Of a DNA stretch of 64,000 nucleotides, positions 26,503 to 35,589 are shown in pieces. The translations under genes and the position numbers were made by a program. The stretch covers positions 62,001 to 126,000 of the forward strand of contig JBKDAM010000045.1 of the NCBI GenBank assembly GCA_046316495.1. Direction: 5' to 3'. The notes beneath the pieces are model-generated. The model was given only the letters and a program-made list of their open reading frames with translations, searched no databases and had not been told where the DNA came from. Every line of letters starts with the position of its first letter. The first letter of the stretch is position 1. This DNA comes from M3007 sp046316495 (lineage in GTDB: Bacteria > Bacteroidota > Bacteroidia > Chitinophagales > Saprospiraceae).

Positions 26503-26642
26503 GATAAAAAGCAAGAATTGAATGCCATTAATTCCCAATTAGCATGGAAGGAATAGGCGTAGAGTTGGTTTTTTCAGAAAAAAAGACGGTAAGATCTAAA
26601 AGAAAGAAGGGTGCATCGAGCACCCTTCGAAGGGAGCCTCGA

Positions 26643-26921
26643 CTATTCGCCGGTTTTCTTTCCAGCAGCTTTAACAACCAGAAAAAGAGCCGTTCCGACA
26701 ATCAAGAAATTGATTACCGCATTGATAAAGTTGCCGATTAATACAGGGCCAACCTTGATGGCAGAGAAGTCAGCATTGCCGGTAACCATCGCTAAAATCG
26801 GCATCATCACATCCGCTACCAGGGAGTCTACAATTTTTTGGAAGGCTCCTCCAATAATAACGGCAATGGCCAGAGCGAGTACGTCCCCGCGAAGCAGAAA
26901 TGCTTTTAATTCATTTAACAT
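26643..26921 (-). CDS. mscL: Compact large-conductance mechanosensitive channel MscL
   Basis: The protein has 92 residues from the ATG at 26921. The N-terminus MLNELKAFLLRGDVLALAIA and helix 1 (IIGGAFQKIVDSLVADVMMP) are classic MscL. Helix 2 is GNFINAVINFLIVGTALFLV, and the tail VKAAGKKTGE is short. Usual MscL proteins have 120-140 residues. Here the periplasmic loop between the helices is cut to about 20 residues (VTGNADFSAIKVGPVLI), and the C-terminal helical bundle is missing. The reading frame is intact, so this looks like a naturally small version. The channel opens on membrane stretch to release osmolytes. The promoter at 26961-26968 fixes the start. Confidence 0.9.
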   Translation of the reverse strand: MLNELKAFLLRGDVLALAIAVIIGGAFQKIVDSLVADVMMPILAMVTGNADFSAIKVGPVLIGNFINAVINFLIVGTALFLVVKAAGKKTGE

Positions 26922-26960
26922 ACGTTGTAGATTGTTTTGTGAAGGGAAGAAATTGTTGGA

Positions 26961-26968
26961 CAAATGTA
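26961..26968 (-). promoter_or_regulatory. -7 element (TACATTTG) of mscL
   Basis: This perfect minus-strand TAnnTTTG match is 39 nt before the ATG at 26921. A TTTG-type -33 element (CAAA on the plus strand at 26986-26989) lies 17 nt upstream. It rules out the longer frame start at 27053. Confidence 0.65.
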
Positions 26969-27113
26969 CCAAATCTACCGGATAGCAAAAGAAAACAGAC
27001 AAAAAAGCCATTTTGCTTCCGCAAAATGGCCCTATTTCAATCATCAAAACCAAAAAAATACGAGTGTTCGAGCGGGAACAGCTTTTTCACCTTGCCCCAA
27101 CGCTTCGGTCTAT

Positions 27114-27824
27114 TTACTCACAATCTTCCTTCAATTGCTTGAGTTCCTCCTTCGAATTTAAGGTCACCAAACTGCTGTCTGCGGTCATCTGCACTGTGAT
27201 GGGGAACACCAGCTGTGGGCGTCCATGCACGCCGGGGTTATTTTGCCTCCATTCCCGCACCCGATCGCGCATTTCCTGACGATTTGCTACTTCCACCGTG
27301 CTACTGTCCGGAAATTGCAAGGTAATGGGAAAAACGAGGTCAAAACAAGACAGTCCGTGGTGGCCATGTCCTTGCGGCCCATGGTTGCCAAACGTTCCCC
27401 TGCAGTCGGCTCTCAACTCCCGAAGGGCATCTTCATTTTCGACGGTAATCAACACTCCATCCTGATCCAAAACGGAAATTGGGAAGACAAACTGAATTGC
27501 CGGGCGATGTCGGCGAGGGCCATGTCCATGGTGGCCACCACCTGCTGTGCCATTTGCTTGAAAATAACCCCGAAGGGTATCTTTCAAGGCCTCGTAAGAA
27601 CCCACTTCTACTGTGCTGGAGTCGGGTAATACAATAGACAGTGGGAAAACCAGCTCATAACAGCCATACCGACCAATCCCCCCGCGTTCCTGAATGGAAT
27701 ACAACGATTGGTCAACAGCCTCCTCAATCGTGGCATCCGCTGTATCCTCCGATTTGTTGCAGGCATTTAAAACTGCCATCAAGGCGATGGCAGGGACGAA
27801 CAATAACTTAAGCAATTTCAACAT
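27114..27824 (-). CDS. Lipoprotein with four tandem VFPxxV repeats and His-rich linkers
   Basis: The protein has 236 residues and no family I recognise. The signal ends in a lipobox (AVLNAC, Cys22). The mature protein holds four copies of a 35-45-residue unit beginning with a strand: ELVFPLSIVLPDSSTVEV, QFVFPISVLDQDGVLITV, DLVFPITLQFPDSSTVEV and QLVFPITVQMTADSSLVTL, each followed by a helix with the pattern s.eeL...L. Units 1 and 3 are most alike, as are 2 and 4, so the array probably arose by duplicating a pair. The linkers are His-rich (GGGHHGHGPRRHRP and QGHGHHG), suggesting metal binding. Cysteines recur at unit edges. It is divergent from the flippase gene. Confidence 0.75.
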   Translation of the reverse strand: MLKLLKLLFVPAIALMAVLNACNKSEDTADATIEEAVDQSLYSIQERGGIGRYGCYELVFPLSIVLPDSSTVEVGSYEALKDTLRGYFQANGTAGGGHHGHGPRRHRPAIQFVFPISVLDQDGVLITVENEDALRELRADCRGTFGNHGPQGHGHHGLSCFDLVFPITLQFPDSSTVEVANRQEMRDRVREWRQNNPGVHGRPQLVFPITVQMTADSSLVTLNSKEELKQLKEDCE

Positions 27825-28000
27825 CTGTTAAATGAATTGGGTTAAAGAGTGACTTGTGAAAGCATCGCGATGTAACAAACAAGGTCAGGCATTTCAGGAA
27901 AGGGTTGCAACAACACAACTTATTTTTCAAAAAAAGAAAAAAAATAGGTTTCGTACCTTGGCAGCCGAAGTGCTTCTGAAGGCATACCTCATCCACACGC

Positions 28001-29311
28001 ATGATCCCCGCCCTACTCCATCGACTAGACCTGAGCCGTTCTATGCAACTGTATCAATTGATGCGCATGGGCACGGCGGTATTAACGGGCATATTATTGG
28101 CAAAAACGGGCTTGACAACCGAAGAGCTCGGGCGTTGGGAGGCACTGCTTTTTATAGGAACTCTGGTACTGTTTACAGGAGTTAACGGCCTGCTTCAGGC
28201 CATAGCACCCAATTACTTACCGCTCAGCGAACGCGAAAAGCCCCTGTTTTTTCAAGAGGTGCTTGGGGTCTTCTTGCTACTCGGCGGGTTCCTTCTGATC
28301 AGCTTTGTTTTATTGGAATCAACGCTGGTGCCGTTCCTGACTGGATTTAGCAACTTACCCGGGTTTAAATGGTACGCCCTTTTTCTCTTTCTACAACTGC
28401 CTTCCTTGCCCACGGAAATCTACTTTTTATTAAAAGAACGCCCAAAAGCTATTTTTTGGTGGGGATTTTGGGGCTTTGGAGCTCAATTAGTTGCGGTGGT
28501 GTTCCCTGCCTGGCAAGGATGGGGACTAGAAGGGATGCTCCAGCTCCTGTGTTGGCAGGCAGCCCTAAAAGTGCTGATCACCCTTTGGATACTAGGACCT
28601 TTTTCTGAAGGCCCTTATCGGTTTCAACGCATTCGGCGGTACCTGAAACTGGCTTGGCCGTTGGTAGCGACCTCTTTTACCGGCAATTTGATTGTATTTT
28701 TTGATACTTGGTTGGTAGCGCACTGGTTTTCAGATGGTAGCACCTTCGCCATTTACCGCTATGGCTCCAGGGAATTTCCGCTTGCGCTGGCATTGGCTAC
28801 CGCACTGGGTACCGCAATGGTTCCCAGGCTGACCGCCAATTTGGAGGAAGGTCTTCAGGAACTAAAGCTCCGAAGTTCACGGTTGTTGCACACGGTATTA
28901 CCCCTCACCGCGCTCCTACTGATCAGCGTTCACGAATGGTTCCCGGTGGTCTTCCATCCAAATCTGGCACCAGCAGCCTCCCTTTTTTCGATCTACCTGC
29001 TCCTGAGTTTGAGCAGGGTATTACTTCCTAATAGCGTATTAATCGGCCTATCGGATACCCGAATCATCTGGAAAGTGAGCCTTATAGAGCTTGTACTCAA
29101 GGTGGTGACGGGACTTCTATTTTTGCGGTTGTGGGGATTGGAGGGATTGGCTTGGTCGGCAATTCTTTCTTTTTGGTTTGAAAAAATAGCCCTCGGTACC
29201 TGGCTTTGGAAACAACATTCCATCACTCCTGATCGATGGCTCGACTGGAGAACCTATGGTTTTTATAGTATTTTGCTTCTTGTTTTGTTTGTAATGGTGC
29301 ATGGCAAATAG
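28001..29311 (+). CDS. Polysaccharide flippase-like membrane protein (MATE/MOP superfamily)
   Basis: The protein has 436 residues and about twelve hydrophobic helices. The N-terminal QLYQLMRMGTAVLTGILLAK and the middle segment RYLKLAWPLVATSFTGNLIV follow the Wzx-like pattern, where each half starts with a helix carrying a small-residue core. It should move lipid-linked sugars across the inner membrane. No glycosyltransferase cluster is adjacent, so the substrate is unknown. A near-match promoter (TACCTTGG, about 27954-27961) lies upstream. Confidence 0.82.
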   Translation: MIPALLHRLDLSRSMQLYQLMRMGTAVLTGILLAKTGLTTEELGRWEALLFIGTLVLFTGVNGLLQAIAPNYLPLSEREKPLFFQEVLGVFLLLGGFLLISFVLLESTLVPFLTGFSNLPGFKWYALFLFLQLPSLPTEIYFLLKERPKAIFWWGFWGFGAQLVAVVFPAWQGWGLEGMLQLLCWQAALKVLITLWILGPFSEGPYRFQRIRRYLKLAWPLVATSFTGNLIVFFDTWLVAHWFSDGSTFAIYRYGSREFPLALALATALGTAMVPRLTANLEEGLQELKLRSSRLLHTVLPLTALLLISVHEWFPVVFHPNLAPAASLFSIYLLLSLSRVLLPNSVLIGLSDTRIIWKVSLIELVLKVVTGLLFLRLWGLEGLAWSAILSFWFEKIALGTWLWKQHSITPDRWLDWRTYGFYSILLLVLFVMVHGK

Positions 29312-29502
29312 GGAGCCCGTAGTCTTTTTTTCCTAAAAAAGCAACCTTATCTCCCAGACAAACAACGGGAATCAACAAATAAGGAGAACTCTTTTTGGGA
29401 AAAAAGGCCTGTAGAGCTGAAAAGAAAGGAGATTTTTTCCTTTCCCCTCTACTTTTATAAACAATCCTGGAGGGAAGCAGCTAGAACCTGCGGCTATTCT
29501 AC

Positions 29503-29510
29503 TACTTTTG
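29503..29510 (+). promoter_or_regulatory. -7 element (TACTTTTG) of the pepD gene
   Basis: This perfect TAnnTTTG match is 19 nt before the ATG at 29530. Confidence 0.65.
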
Positions 29511-29529
29511 CCCATAAAAATTCATATTT

Positions 29530-30966
29530 ATGGAAATAAGAAGCTTATCCCCCGAATCGGTCTGGACGCATTTCGCTGAATTGAATGCGATTCCACGCCC
29601 TTCCAAACGAGAAGAGAAAGCAGCACAAATGTTAGTGGACTTTGGCCATCGACTTGGCCTAGAAACGATCCGCGATGCTTTTGGGAATGTGATTATCAAA
29701 AAGCCCGGAACAGCGGGTAAAACCAAGCGGAAACCGGTCATACTCCAGGCCCACATTGATATGGTGCACCAAAAAAACGAAGGCACCAACTTTGATTTTG
29801 AACAGCAAGGCATCGAAATGTGGGTAGATGGCGACTGGGTGCGTGCTAAAGGAACCACGCTGGGCGCTGACAACGGACTGGGTGTAGCCGCCATAATGGC
29901 GGTACTTTCTTCCTCCGACCTAGCCCACCCTCCAATTGAAGCCCTTTTCACCTTGGATGAGGAAGCCGGAATGGGCGGAGCCAAGAATCTTGGGAAAGGA
30001 CTACTCAAAGGAAAAATCCTGCTAAACCTGGATACAGAGGAAGACCATGTATTCACCATAGGTTGTGCAGGTGGTCTGGATACCCTGATTGATTGGTCCT
30101 ACAAAGAGGAACCCTGCCCTACACAAGCTACTGGAATCAAGATTACCCTGAATGGACTCAAAGGCGGGCACTCTGGAATGGATATCCACACAGGTCGTGG
30201 AAATGCCAATAAACTTATGAATCGAGTATTGTCCGCTTGCATCAAAAGCGGATTGCGCATCGGCTCTATCCAGGGTGGAAGCGTTCGAAATGCCATACCC
30301 AGAGAGAGTGTCGCTCAGGTGGCTGTTACCAAACTGTCGCTCTTTGAAAAAACCTTTCAAACGATTGTGGCGGAGATCCAAGCCGAATATGCAACGGTCG
30401 AACCAGGGCTTTCCATTACCTGGACCGCCACTGCCCCACCTAGCTCGGTCATGAGTGCCCGAGACCAAAAACGCTGGCTCGCAGCCGTTCGATCGGTCCA
30501 CAACGGCGTCTTCAGAATGAGTCCAGATGTTCCAGGCTTGGTCGAAACCTCTTCCAATTTCGCCTCAATCGAGCTAAAAGAAGGCCGCTTCCAGGGAGGG
30601 ACCCTTCAACGCAGTGCCATTGAATCTGGAAAACTAGAGGTTGCTGCCGCTGTGCGCGCTCCTTTTGAGCTTATTGGTGCCAAAATAAGCTATGCCAACG
30701 GCTACCCAGGATGGAAACCCAATCCAAACTCACCGGTGCTCCACCAAATGGTCCAGCGGTACAACCAATTGTTCGGCCACGAGCCCGTGGTAGAGGCTTG
30801 CCACGCTGGACTAGAGTGCGGAATAATTGGAGAACGATATGCGGGATTGGATATGATTTCCTTTGGCCCTAATATCCGAGGCGCACACTCTCCCGAAGAA
30901 TGCGCCAGCATTTCTTCCACTCAAAAATTCTGGAAACTACTACTCGCCACGCTCAGCGAACTGTAA
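29530..30966 (+). CDS. pepD: Aminoacyl-histidine dipeptidase (M20 family, PepD)
   Basis: The protein has 478 residues. Dizinc metal ligands are visible in order: His in QAHIDMVHQKN, Asp in GADNGLGVAA, Glu in TLDEEAGMGGA, Asp in LNLDTEED and His in the C-terminal CHAGLECG. GGHSGMDIHTGRGNA marks the lid/dimer domain of the PepD branch. It hydrolyses Xaa-His dipeptides such as carnosine and a range of other dipeptides. The 213-nt upstream region has a short inverted pair near 29427-29447 and no recognisable RNA gene. The gene ends at a strong terminator. Confidence 0.94.
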   Translation: MEIRSLSPESVWTHFAELNAIPRPSKREEKAAQMLVDFGHRLGLETIRDAFGNVIIKKPGTAGKTKRKPVILQAHIDMVHQKNEGTNFDFEQQGIEMWVDGDWVRAKGTTLGADNGLGVAAIMAVLSSSDLAHPPIEALFTLDEEAGMGGAKNLGKGLLKGKILLNLDTEEDHVFTIGCAGGLDTLIDWSYKEEPCPTQATGIKITLNGLKGGHSGMDIHTGRGNANKLMNRVLSACIKSGLRIGSIQGGSVRNAIPRESVAQVAVTKLSLFEKTFQTIVAEIQAEYATVEPGLSITWTATAPPSSVMSARDQKRWLAAVRSVHNGVFRMSPDVPGLVETSSNFASIELKEGRFQGGTLQRSAIESGKLEVAAAVRAPFELIGAKISYANGYPGWKPNPNSPVLHQMVQRYNQLFGHEPVVEACHAGLECGIIGERYAGLDMISFGPNIRGAHSPEECASISSTQKFWKLLLATLSEL

Positions 30967-30981
30967 TAATTTGTACAATGT

Positions 30982-31046
30982 AGGCTGCTACCTCGACTCC
31001 AATAAGGGAAACCACCCCTTGAAACCGATGAGGTAGCAGCCTTTTT
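30982..31046 (+). terminator. Terminator after pepD
   Basis: GGCTGCTACCTC at 30983-30994 and GAGGTAGCAGCC at 31030-31041 form a perfect 12-bp stem followed by TTTTT. The long loop holds a second small stem (AAGGG with CCCTT). Confidence 0.85.
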
Positions 31047-31092
31047 AGAGCGTGCCATTTAAAGTTTGAAACCCTATTTGCGGGATTCATCG

Positions 31093-31100
31093 TACCTTTG
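31093..31100 (+). promoter_or_regulatory. -7 element (TACCTTTG) of uvrA, 7 nt from the ATG
   Basis: This perfect TAnnTTTG match has seven bases between it and the ATG at 31108, so the mRNA is predicted to be leaderless. TTTG at 31065-31068 is a possible -33 element. It excludes the in-frame ATG at 31066. Confidence 0.65.
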
Positions 31101-31107
31101 CGGGCTT

Positions 31108-34008
31108 ATGAAAAACACAAAAGGTACTGCCGAAACGGCAGGTTTGTCCTCCCCAATAGCAGACCTACCCACTGCGGTAGATCAAGCCTCCCTGGAATAC
31201 ATCTCGGTGATAGGAGCAAGGGTGCATAACCTGAAAAATGTCGATGTGCGGATTCCTCGCAACCAATTGGTGGTGATTACTGGAGTCAGTGGTTCTGGCA
31301 AAAGCTCCTTGGCCTTCGATACCATTTATGCAGAAGGACAACGGCGGTTTATGGAAACCCTCTCCAGCTACGCCCGCCAGTTTATCGGAGAAATGGAGCG
31401 CCCGGATGTAGAGCAAATCTCCGGACTCTCTCCCGTAATCAGTATTGAACAAAAAACAACCGGTCGCAACCCGCGCTCGACCGTGGGTACGGTAACCGAG
31501 GTATACGATTTTCTGCGTTTGCTTTATGCCAGAGCGGGGGAAGCCTATTCCCACGTAACTGGAAAGAAAATGGTGAAATTCACCGAGGAACAAGTACTCG
31601 AAAGCATTTCCGAACGTTTTGCAGACCAAAAAATAATGATCCTGGCACCTCTGGTGCGCTCCAGAAAGGGGCATTACCGCGAGCTCTTTGATCAAGTTCG
31701 CCGTCAAGGATATACCAAGGTCCGGGTAGATGGTGAAATCCTCGATCTCGTCCCCGAAATGCAAACAGATCGGTACAAAATTCACGACATTGAGTTGGTA
31801 ATTGACCGCCTTCGAATGGGCGAAGACCGAGGAGAACGCCTCGCAGAAAGTGTAAAAACCGCTATGCGCATGGGCGAAGGTATGATGATGGTGCTTCCCA
31901 TGGAGGCTGGCGCCTCGGTAGCCAACTACTCCAAGCGACTCATGTGCCCTGAATCCGGGATTAGCTACGAAGAACCTTCTCCCAATACCTTCTCCTTCAA
32001 TTCACCTTATGGCATGTGTCCTCACTGCAAAGGGGTTGGAGAAGTCCATGAGGTAGATATGAAGCGAATTATCCCAGACCCCAGCAAATCCATCAACGAC
32101 ATTGGAATTGTTCCCTTCGGTGAGGTGCGCGAAAACCTGACGTTCAAACAACTCAGAGCACTCGCTAAAAAATATAAATTTTCCTTTTCCACCCCGGTAC
32201 AAGAAATCCCGGAAGAAGCGCTACAAGTGATGCTCCACGGTGGAGGAGAAGCCTTGGAAATTGGTGTAAACTGGGGTGGAGAAGAATGGACCTACAACCT
32301 GGTCTCCGAAGGCCTGATCAATATGCTCAAGCGGTACTACGCCGAAAGCAGCAGCGAAAAGGTACGTCAGTGGGCAGAAGACTTTATGACGGTTCAAACC
32401 TGCCAGGAATGCCATGGAACCCGGCTCCGGTTGGAAAGCCGCTGGTTTAAAATCGGTGAAAAAAACATCGCTGAATTAAACGAAATGGGCCTTCAAGAAT
32501 TGGCCGATACCCTCTCCTCCATCGAATCCAAACTCTCCGATCGACAAAAGGCCATCTCCAAAGAAGTACTCAAGGAAATCCGGTTCCGACTTCACTTCTT
32601 ACTCCAAGTAGGCCTCGATTACCTCACCCTGGGCCGAAGCGCCCGAACCCTCTCCGGAGGAGAAAGCCAACGAATACGGCTGGCTACCCAAATAGGCTCC
32701 CAACTCACCGGGATCACCTACATCTTGGACGAACCCAGCATCGGACTCCACCAGCGCGATAATATGCGGCTAATTACGGCTCTAAAAAACCTTCGTGATA
32801 TCGGAAATACCGTCCTCGTGGTAGAGCATGACCGAGATATTATGCTGGAATCCGATTACCTGATTGACCTCGGACCAGGTGCTGGCAAGCACGGCGGCGA
32901 AATCGTGGATATCGGAACTCCCTCCGACTTTTTACGACAACCCACCAAAACTTCTGATTACCTGGCTGGCCGTGCCCGCCTGGAAATCCCCGTCCGCCGA
33001 CCAGGTAAAGGGCAGTTTCTTCGATTGACCGGCTGCACCGGACACAACCTGAAAAACGTACATCTGGAAATTCCACTGGGAACATTCACTTGTGTTACAG
33101 GCGTCTCCGGCTCCGGCAAATCCTCCCTGATCAACGAGACCTTGTTCCCTATCCTGCAACAACATTTTTACAACAGCCTCAAACGCCCCCTTCCTTACAC
33201 CGAAATCAGTGGACTTGAGCTGGTGGATAAAGTGATTGAAATTGACCAAAGCCCGATTGGACGAACCCCTAGAAGCAACCCTGCCACCTACACCAATGTA
33301 TTCGGGGATATCCGAAAATTATTTGCCGATACACCTGAAGCCAAAATTCGAGGCTACCAACCGGGGCGCTTTTCTTTTAATGTAAAAGGAGGACGCTGTG
33401 AGGTCTGTGAAGGCGGAGGCATGAAGGTCATTGAGATGAACTTTCTTCCAGATGTATCCGTACCCTGCGACCGCTGCATGGGGAGACGGTATAACCGCGA
33501 AACTTTAGAGGTACTCTACAAAGGAAAATCCATCTCCGATGTGCTCAATATGACCATCGACGAGGCTGTAGAGTTTTTCCAGCCAATTCCGCCGATTTTC
33601 CGAAAAATAAAAACCCTTCAAGAGGTGGGGCTCGGATACATTACCCTTGGCCAACAAGCCACTACCCTCTCCGGAGGAGAAGCACAACGGGTCAAACTGG
33701 CTGAAGAACTCTCCAAAAAAGACACCGGAAAAACCGTCTATATCTTGGATGAACCTACTACCGGCTTGCACTTTGAAGATATCCGTCAACTGCTAACGGT
33801 GCTCAATAAACTGGTGGAAAAAGGAAATACCATCGTGGTCATCGAACACAACTTGGATGTCATCAAAATGGCCGATCACCTGATTGATATCGGTCCCGAT
33901 GGCGGAACCCGGGGCGGAACGGTGGTGGCCACCGGCACTCCGGAGCAAGTTGCACAAGTAAAAGAGAGTTGGACAGGGCAGTTTTTGGTAGAAGAATTAA
34001 AACGCTAA
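31108..34008 (+). CDS. uvrA: Excinuclease ABC subunit A
   Basis: The protein has 966 residues. It is the damage-recognition ATPase of nucleotide excision repair. Two ABC modules carry Walker A loops (GVSGSGKSSLAFDTIYAEGQ and GVSGSGKSSLINET), signature motifs (LSGGESQRIRLATQIGSQLT and LSGGEAQRVKLAEELSK) and Walker B segments (YILDEPSIGLHQRDN, YILDEPTTGLHFEDI). The C-terminal zinc module is intact (CEVCEGGGMKVIEMNFLPDV, CDRCMGRRYN), while the first zinc module keeps only a CPHCKG pair. A hydrophilic 30-residue extension with many small residues precedes the first conserved strand (EYISVIGARVHNLKNVDV). Confidence 0.97.
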   Translation: MKNTKGTAETAGLSSPIADLPTAVDQASLEYISVIGARVHNLKNVDVRIPRNQLVVITGVSGSGKSSLAFDTIYAEGQRRFMETLSSYARQFIGEMERPDVEQISGLSPVISIEQKTTGRNPRSTVGTVTEVYDFLRLLYARAGEAYSHVTGKKMVKFTEEQVLESISERFADQKIMILAPLVRSRKGHYRELFDQVRRQGYTKVRVDGEILDLVPEMQTDRYKIHDIELVIDRLRMGEDRGERLAESVKTAMRMGEGMMMVLPMEAGASVANYSKRLMCPESGISYEEPSPNTFSFNSPYGMCPHCKGVGEVHEVDMKRIIPDPSKSINDIGIVPFGEVRENLTFKQLRALAKKYKFSFSTPVQEIPEEALQVMLHGGGEALEIGVNWGGEEWTYNLVSEGLINMLKRYYAESSSEKVRQWAEDFMTVQTCQECHGTRLRLESRWFKIGEKNIAELNEMGLQELADTLSSIESKLSDRQKAISKEVLKEIRFRLHFLLQVGLDYLTLGRSARTLSGGESQRIRLATQIGSQLTGITYILDEPSIGLHQRDNMRLITALKNLRDIGNTVLVVEHDRDIMLESDYLIDLGPGAGKHGGEIVDIGTPSDFLRQPTKTSDYLAGRARLEIPVRRPGKGQFLRLTGCTGHNLKNVHLEIPLGTFTCVTGVSGSGKSSLINETLFPILQQHFYNSLKRPLPYTEISGLELVDKVIEIDQSPIGRTPRSNPATYTNVFGDIRKLFADTPEAKIRGYQPGRFSFNVKGGRCEVCEGGGMKVIEMNFLPDVSVPCDRCMGRRYNRETLEVLYKGKSISDVLNMTIDEAVEFFQPIPPIFRKIKTLQEVGLGYITLGQQATTLSGGEAQRVKLAEELSKKDTGKTVYILDEPTTGLHFEDIRQLLTVLNKLVEKGNTIVVIEHNLDVIKMADHLIDIGPDGGTRGGTVVATGTPEQVAQVKESWTGQFLVEELKR

Positions 34009-34018
34009 GAACGATTGA

Positions 34019-34054
34019 CAGGTCCGAAAAACTGGTTTGCGTTTTTCGGACCTG
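34019..34054. terminator. Terminator-like hairpin without T tract after uvrA
   Basis: CAGGTCCGAAAAAC and GTTTTTCGGACCTG form a perfect 14-bp stem around an 8-nt loop, 11 nt past the uvrA stop and between converging genes. No T run follows on either strand, but the stem itself is A/T rich at its inner end. Confidence 0.6.
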
Positions 34055-34066
34055 CCACTCCAACAA

Positions 34067-34627
34067 CTATTTTTGAAGTTGGGTCCGGTAAAGAATTACC
34101 TTGTTTTTTTGATCGTAAATCTCTGTAATGGGTCCTACCTGGACCAGTTGGTTCTCCTCTAAGTACTGATTCATGGCAGGATACACCCTTATCAAGCCCA
34201 CGAGGATGGATAATTCCCCCTTCCAAGGAAAAGTGGCCGTTAAATACTCGGTCTTTGGTGCCTGCCCGATCTTAACAGCCGAAAGCGCCGTTAACTTTGC
34301 CATCTCCAGGCTGTCCGCAACCCCAATGATCCAACCAATTTCAGACCTCAAATCTTCCGTGGCAACCTCCTGTGGGTTGTCGTAATACGTCCCAAACGCC
34401 GTTTGTGGCTGTAGGTTAGACCCCTCCTGAATCGCTTTCTGAACCCGCTCAATCACATCTGGAGCCTGTTGATAGTCTCCCCGGATTGCTTCATACACCA
34501 GCCATTCTCCTCCCTGAACCGAGGTGCTAAACTTAACACTGGAAAAACCTCCATAATATCCAAAAATTGCCAGTACAAACAGCAACAATACCAGCACTGC
34601 CAATCCGAATAGTTTAAGTATTTTCAT
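34067..34627 (-). CDS. GyrI-like domain protein with N-terminal membrane anchor
   Basis: The protein has 186 residues from the ATG at 34627. One membrane helix (LFGLAVLVLLLFVLAIFGYY) is followed by a SOUL/GyrI-like effector-binding fold (GGEWLVYEAIRGDYQQAPDV, then PQTAFGTYYDNPQEVATEDL, RSEIGWIIG). Free versions of this domain bind small cationic or aromatic ligands, as in the C-terminal half of Rob and BmrR. Here it is membrane-tethered and probably faces the periplasm. A TAGATTTG -7 element at 34658-34665 supports this start over the ATG at 34747. Confidence 0.8.
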   Translation of the reverse strand: MKILKLFGLAVLVLLLFVLAIFGYYGGFSSVKFSTSVQGGEWLVYEAIRGDYQQAPDVIERVQKAIQEGSNLQPQTAFGTYYDNPQEVATEDLRSEIGWIIGVADSLEMAKLTALSAVKIGQAPKTEYLTATFPWKGELSILVGLIRVYPAMNQYLEENQLVQVGPITEIYDQKNKVILYRTQLQK

Positions 34628-34657
34628 AACGAACGAGTAAAGAGTTAGGTAATCCCA

Positions 34658-34665
34658 CAAATCTA
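34658..34665 (-). promoter_or_regulatory. -7 element (TAGATTTG) of the GyrI-like gene
   Basis: This perfect minus-strand TAnnTTTG match is 30 nt before the ATG at 34627. Confidence 0.5.
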
Positions 34666-34817
34666 AGGAAAGGAAAGGACAAAAGGGCGTTAATTTATAA
34701 AAAAGGAACCCTTCTTCGCTTGTTTGTCCCCTTTTTTCTTTCAACAATGCACGTATAACGCAGTCCCCAATATGGACGACTCTTCCAAATGCCTATCTAA
34801 AAACGAGGACCCGAAAC

Positions 34818-34870
34818 ACCAAAAAGAAAGGGTTTCAAGCAGTCTAATGATGAGACCACTTGAAACCCTT
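34818..34870 (-). terminator. Terminator of the TlpA-like thioredoxin gene
   Basis: AAGGGTTTCAAG at 34828-34839 and CTTGAAACCCTT at 34859-34870 form a perfect 12-bp stem. Read on the minus strand it is followed by a T-rich tract (TTCTTTTT). It lies about 20 nt past the stop codon at 34891. Confidence 0.82.
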
Positions 34871-34890
34871 TTCACAAAACAGCAGATCGC

Positions 34891-35388
34891 TTACTTTCCG
34901 CCTGCGATGGCTTTTATTTTTTCTTCCAGTTCCAGCTCGTCTCCTGGGTTATACCCCAAGTGATCGTACACAATTTCACCTTTTTGATTGACCACCATGG
35001 TCAAGGGAGGATTGGGTACGTTCATCGCCAATTGAAATTCCTTAGAGGTATCTGTGACAATTTTGAAGTCCCAACCTTTATTCGCCACAAAGGTTTTTAC
35101 CCGCGCAGTGGTCCGGGCGTCATCCACACTCACTGCCACAAACTCAACGTTGTACTTTTCTTGCCACTCTGGATAAAGGTCTTTAATTGCATCCAACTCT
35201 GCCACACAAGGTTTACACCATGTAGCCCAAAAGCTGAATACCGTGATTTTCCCAGCTGGAGCCAAGTCTTGGACTTTAACAGTTTGACCCTCTGGGGTCT
35301 TTACATTCACATCCGGCAATTTTCTGCCCTGCGCATGAAGAGAAAATACGGTGGATAACAAAAGCGAACATACAAGGAAATACTTCAT
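34891..35388 (-). CDS. TlpA/ResA-like thioredoxin-fold protein
   Basis: The protein has 165 residues from the ATG at 35388. A signal peptide (MKYFLVCSLLLSTVFSLHAQ) leads into an AhpC/TSA-type thioredoxin fold. The active site is WCKPC in SFWATWCKPCVAELD, and the cis-proline segment is NVPNPPLTMVVNQKGEIVYD. It should act in the periplasm as a disulfide reductase or oxidase. The ATG at 35490 would place 34 residues before the signal peptide, so I rejected it. The gene stands alone with its own terminator. Confidence 0.9.
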   Translation of the reverse strand: MKYFLVCSLLLSTVFSLHAQGRKLPDVNVKTPEGQTVKVQDLAPAGKITVFSFWATWCKPCVAELDAIKDLYPEWQEKYNVEFVAVSVDDARTTARVKTFVANKGWDFKIVTDTSKEFQLAMNVPNPPLTMVVNQKGEIVYDHLGYNPGDELELEEKIKAIAGGK

Positions 35389-35589
35389 GGATATAAAAAA
35401 GGTGTTTAAATGGCTGAAGTGAATTGGATTAACATCTTTTTGAAAGCGGCCACTTTTTGGAACAAAGCAGGTCTCAAGAAAATTTTCCATCTCAAATCAA
35501 AAAAGTAGTTTGACGAAATAAAGCATTAACGGCCTAAATGTAGCAGCTTCAGGTGGACATAGAAAAAAGATTGACGTTAGTTTAACATT

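Noticed and set aside
31066..31107. Longer UvrA start
   Set aside because: The TACCTTTG promoter element lies inside it.
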